A DNA stretch of 16,274 nucleotides, taken from positions 1 to 16,274 of the forward strand of contig NW_026516944.1 of NCBI RefSeq assembly GCF_025766255.1. The letters are read 5' to 3'. Every line of letters starts with the position of its first letter. Positions within the stretch are counted from its first letter, which is position 1. Below the pieces are notes generated by a model. The model saw only the letters and a program-made list of their open reading frames with translations. It did no database searches and was not told where the DNA came from. This document shows, piece by piece, positions 15,138 to 16,274 of the stretch. The stretch is from Zychaea mexicana. Its lineage: Eukaryota > Mucoromycota > Mucoromycetes > Mucorales > Lichtheimiaceae. A program made the translations under genes and the position numbers.

Positions 15138-16274
15138 CTAAAGATACGCGGTAATTGAAGATTGTATGGTCTGGCTTTGCTTTCTTATATCATCTCGAAT
15201 CTTTCTGAGTTCGTCTCGGACTCTTTGGTGTTCTGGGGCATCTAGAATACTGATAGTTTTTTCTAGAGTTCTGATTTTTTCCCGCATAGTATATGCTGGA
15301 AGTACCAATTCAGAGTGAGCACCTTGGTCCCCATCATCACGATCATTATCAGCAACATTATCACCTGCTTTTATCTCTTCTTGGAGCACAGATTGAACAA
15401 TCTCTTCATCGGAAAGCAGTGGATGGACAGCTGCAATTTCCTCAGGTGGATCTGCATCAAAAGTGAAGCTTTCCAGATTTTCAATGCCATAAATGAGGTT
15501 CAAGTGATCGTCAATCTGACCAAGAGCTACCTCATCTGCATTATCTGATGCACTGTTGACATTGTCATCAATTACTTTCTCTACTACCCCTGTTTTTTGG
15601 TAACAGTTCCTAATGGTAGATTCAGAGACTTTTTTCCAAGCTTGATGGCACCATGCAATTCCGGTCAAAACATTAACACGGAACGTGTTGCCATTATTAG
15701 TAGGTAGGCCTTTCTCCAGGCGCTCTTGAATGCTGTTATATGCATGCTCATATTGCAGATTCCTATTACAATAACAGAAATAATAGCCTTAGTATTTCCA
15801 TCTACAATGCATGCAAGTAGATCACTAATCATCACAAAACATACTTGAAATGTACTTTAAAGCTGCGAATAATGCCGGCATCCAAAGGTTGCATTAATGA
15901 AGTTGTATTTGGCGGCAAATACACCAGCTCGATGTTCTTCGGGACATAATCACAGTAGTGACCGGAAAAGTTGTCAAGCAGCAAAGCAATCTTTCGCTTT
16001 TGATAGACCATAGAATTGTCTAACATTGTGAGATATTTCTTAAAAATCTCACGGGTCATCCAAGCATTGGCATTTCCACAGTACTTGGAGATATCGATTT
16101 TCTTTCTTTAGGCCTATGATTGCGTAAAAGACATTTGTGAGTAAGTCATCAATTTGACCTTGAAGAAGTATCACATACTTGATCAAAACAATTTGGCCGC
16201 TTTGCCTTGCCAATGAACCAAGGATACCACTTATCAGAACCATCAGCATTCACTGTGAGGACTAATGTCAACCG
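15138..16274 (-). CDS. Tigger/pogo DDE transposase, C-terminal part, spliced
   Basis: Three exons are visible: 16179-16274, about 15845-16101 and 15138-15762. The first encodes VNADGSDKWYPWFIGKAKRP, typical of the DDE_1 superfamily. The second encodes NANAWMTREIF and LLLDNFSGH (second catalytic Asp, codon 15973-15975). It continues with LPPNTTSLMQPLDAGIIRSF, carrying the third Asp (codon 15880-15882), a DD30D spacing. The intron 15763-15844 (GTATGT...TAG) keeps phase. The intron starting at 16178 (GTATGT) needs the acceptor at 16102-16103, because the more consensus-like ATAG at 16114-16117 leads to a TAA. The last exon ends in an acidic and then coiled-coil-like tail. The first Asp and the DNA-binding helices lie beyond the window. 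No inactivating change is seen in the visible part. Confidence 0.85.

Larger units (their letters stand above)
14891..16274 (-). mobile_element. Tigger/pogo (Tc1/mariner superfamily) DNA transposon, partial at window edge
   Basis: The element's 3' end is at 14891, right after a TA, with a terminal repeat starting CAGTGGTCCCCCGCTTTTTG. Several TTTTTGCAG repeats follow. The transposase is read on the minus strand from beyond the window to a stop at 15138. The other terminal repeat lies outside the window. Confidence 0.88.

Noticed and set aside
1..16274. CRISPR array, rRNA, bacterial-type operons
   Set aside because: No regularly spaced repeats, conserved rRNA stretches or ribosome-binding-site-led gene clusters were seen.

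Overview
The window looks like nuclear DNA of a fungus, most likely an early-diverging (Mucoromycota-type) lineage. The evidence is short GT-AG introns (about 50-100 nt) that keep phase, a chromodomain-bearing Ty3/gypsy element, a Tigger/pogo transposase with spliced introns, and a repetitive gene family that I recall from Mucoromycota proteins. All assignments come from reading the sequence; no database was searched. Host genes are few and broken, and most of the window is mobile or transferred DNA.

Layout: (i) 1-1869 plus 7665-8283 form a large inverted duplication. Its arms of about 930 bp carry two head-to-head copies of the 5' part of one spliced gene, around a 0.63 kb spacer. (ii) A 5.8 kb Ty3/gypsy chromovirus (1870-7657, minus strand) is inserted in the right arm. 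It has 419-bp LTRs, an uninterrupted 1620-aa Gag-Pol and a 7-bp flanking direct repeat. The catalytic Asp of RT motif A reads as Asn. (iii) 7885 to about 10137 is the rest of the right-hand gene copy. Most of its six-exon structure can be followed by splice phase, but it is frameshifted and stop-containing. Two introns carry diverged SINE-like repeats in opposite orientations. (iv) About 10138-13877 is a very AT-rich block that looks like an integrated piece of a mitochondrial plasmid. It holds a decayed phage-type RNA polymerase, a decayed membrane-protein ORF and the tail of a third ORF, all on the minus strand. In-frame TGA codons read sensibly as Trp. The RNA polymerase and the membrane ORF are both preceded by the same 13-bp motif and a related leader. 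(v) About 13878-14361 is the C-terminal part of a casein-kinase-1-like gene (minus strand) with a nonsense codon. It runs in frame into the mitochondrial-type block. (vi) 14475-14867 is a 393-bp MITE, and 14891 to the window end is a related Tigger/pogo element whose spliced DDE transposase is open as far as visible.

The most novel content is the mitochondrial-plasmid-like insert between the 3' ends of two convergent gene remnants, and the repeated promoter/leader cassette inside it. The genes do not form one working pathway. The window records successive insertions: gene duplication, SINEs in introns, capture of mitochondrial plasmid DNA, a gypsy insertion, and Tigger/MITE activity.
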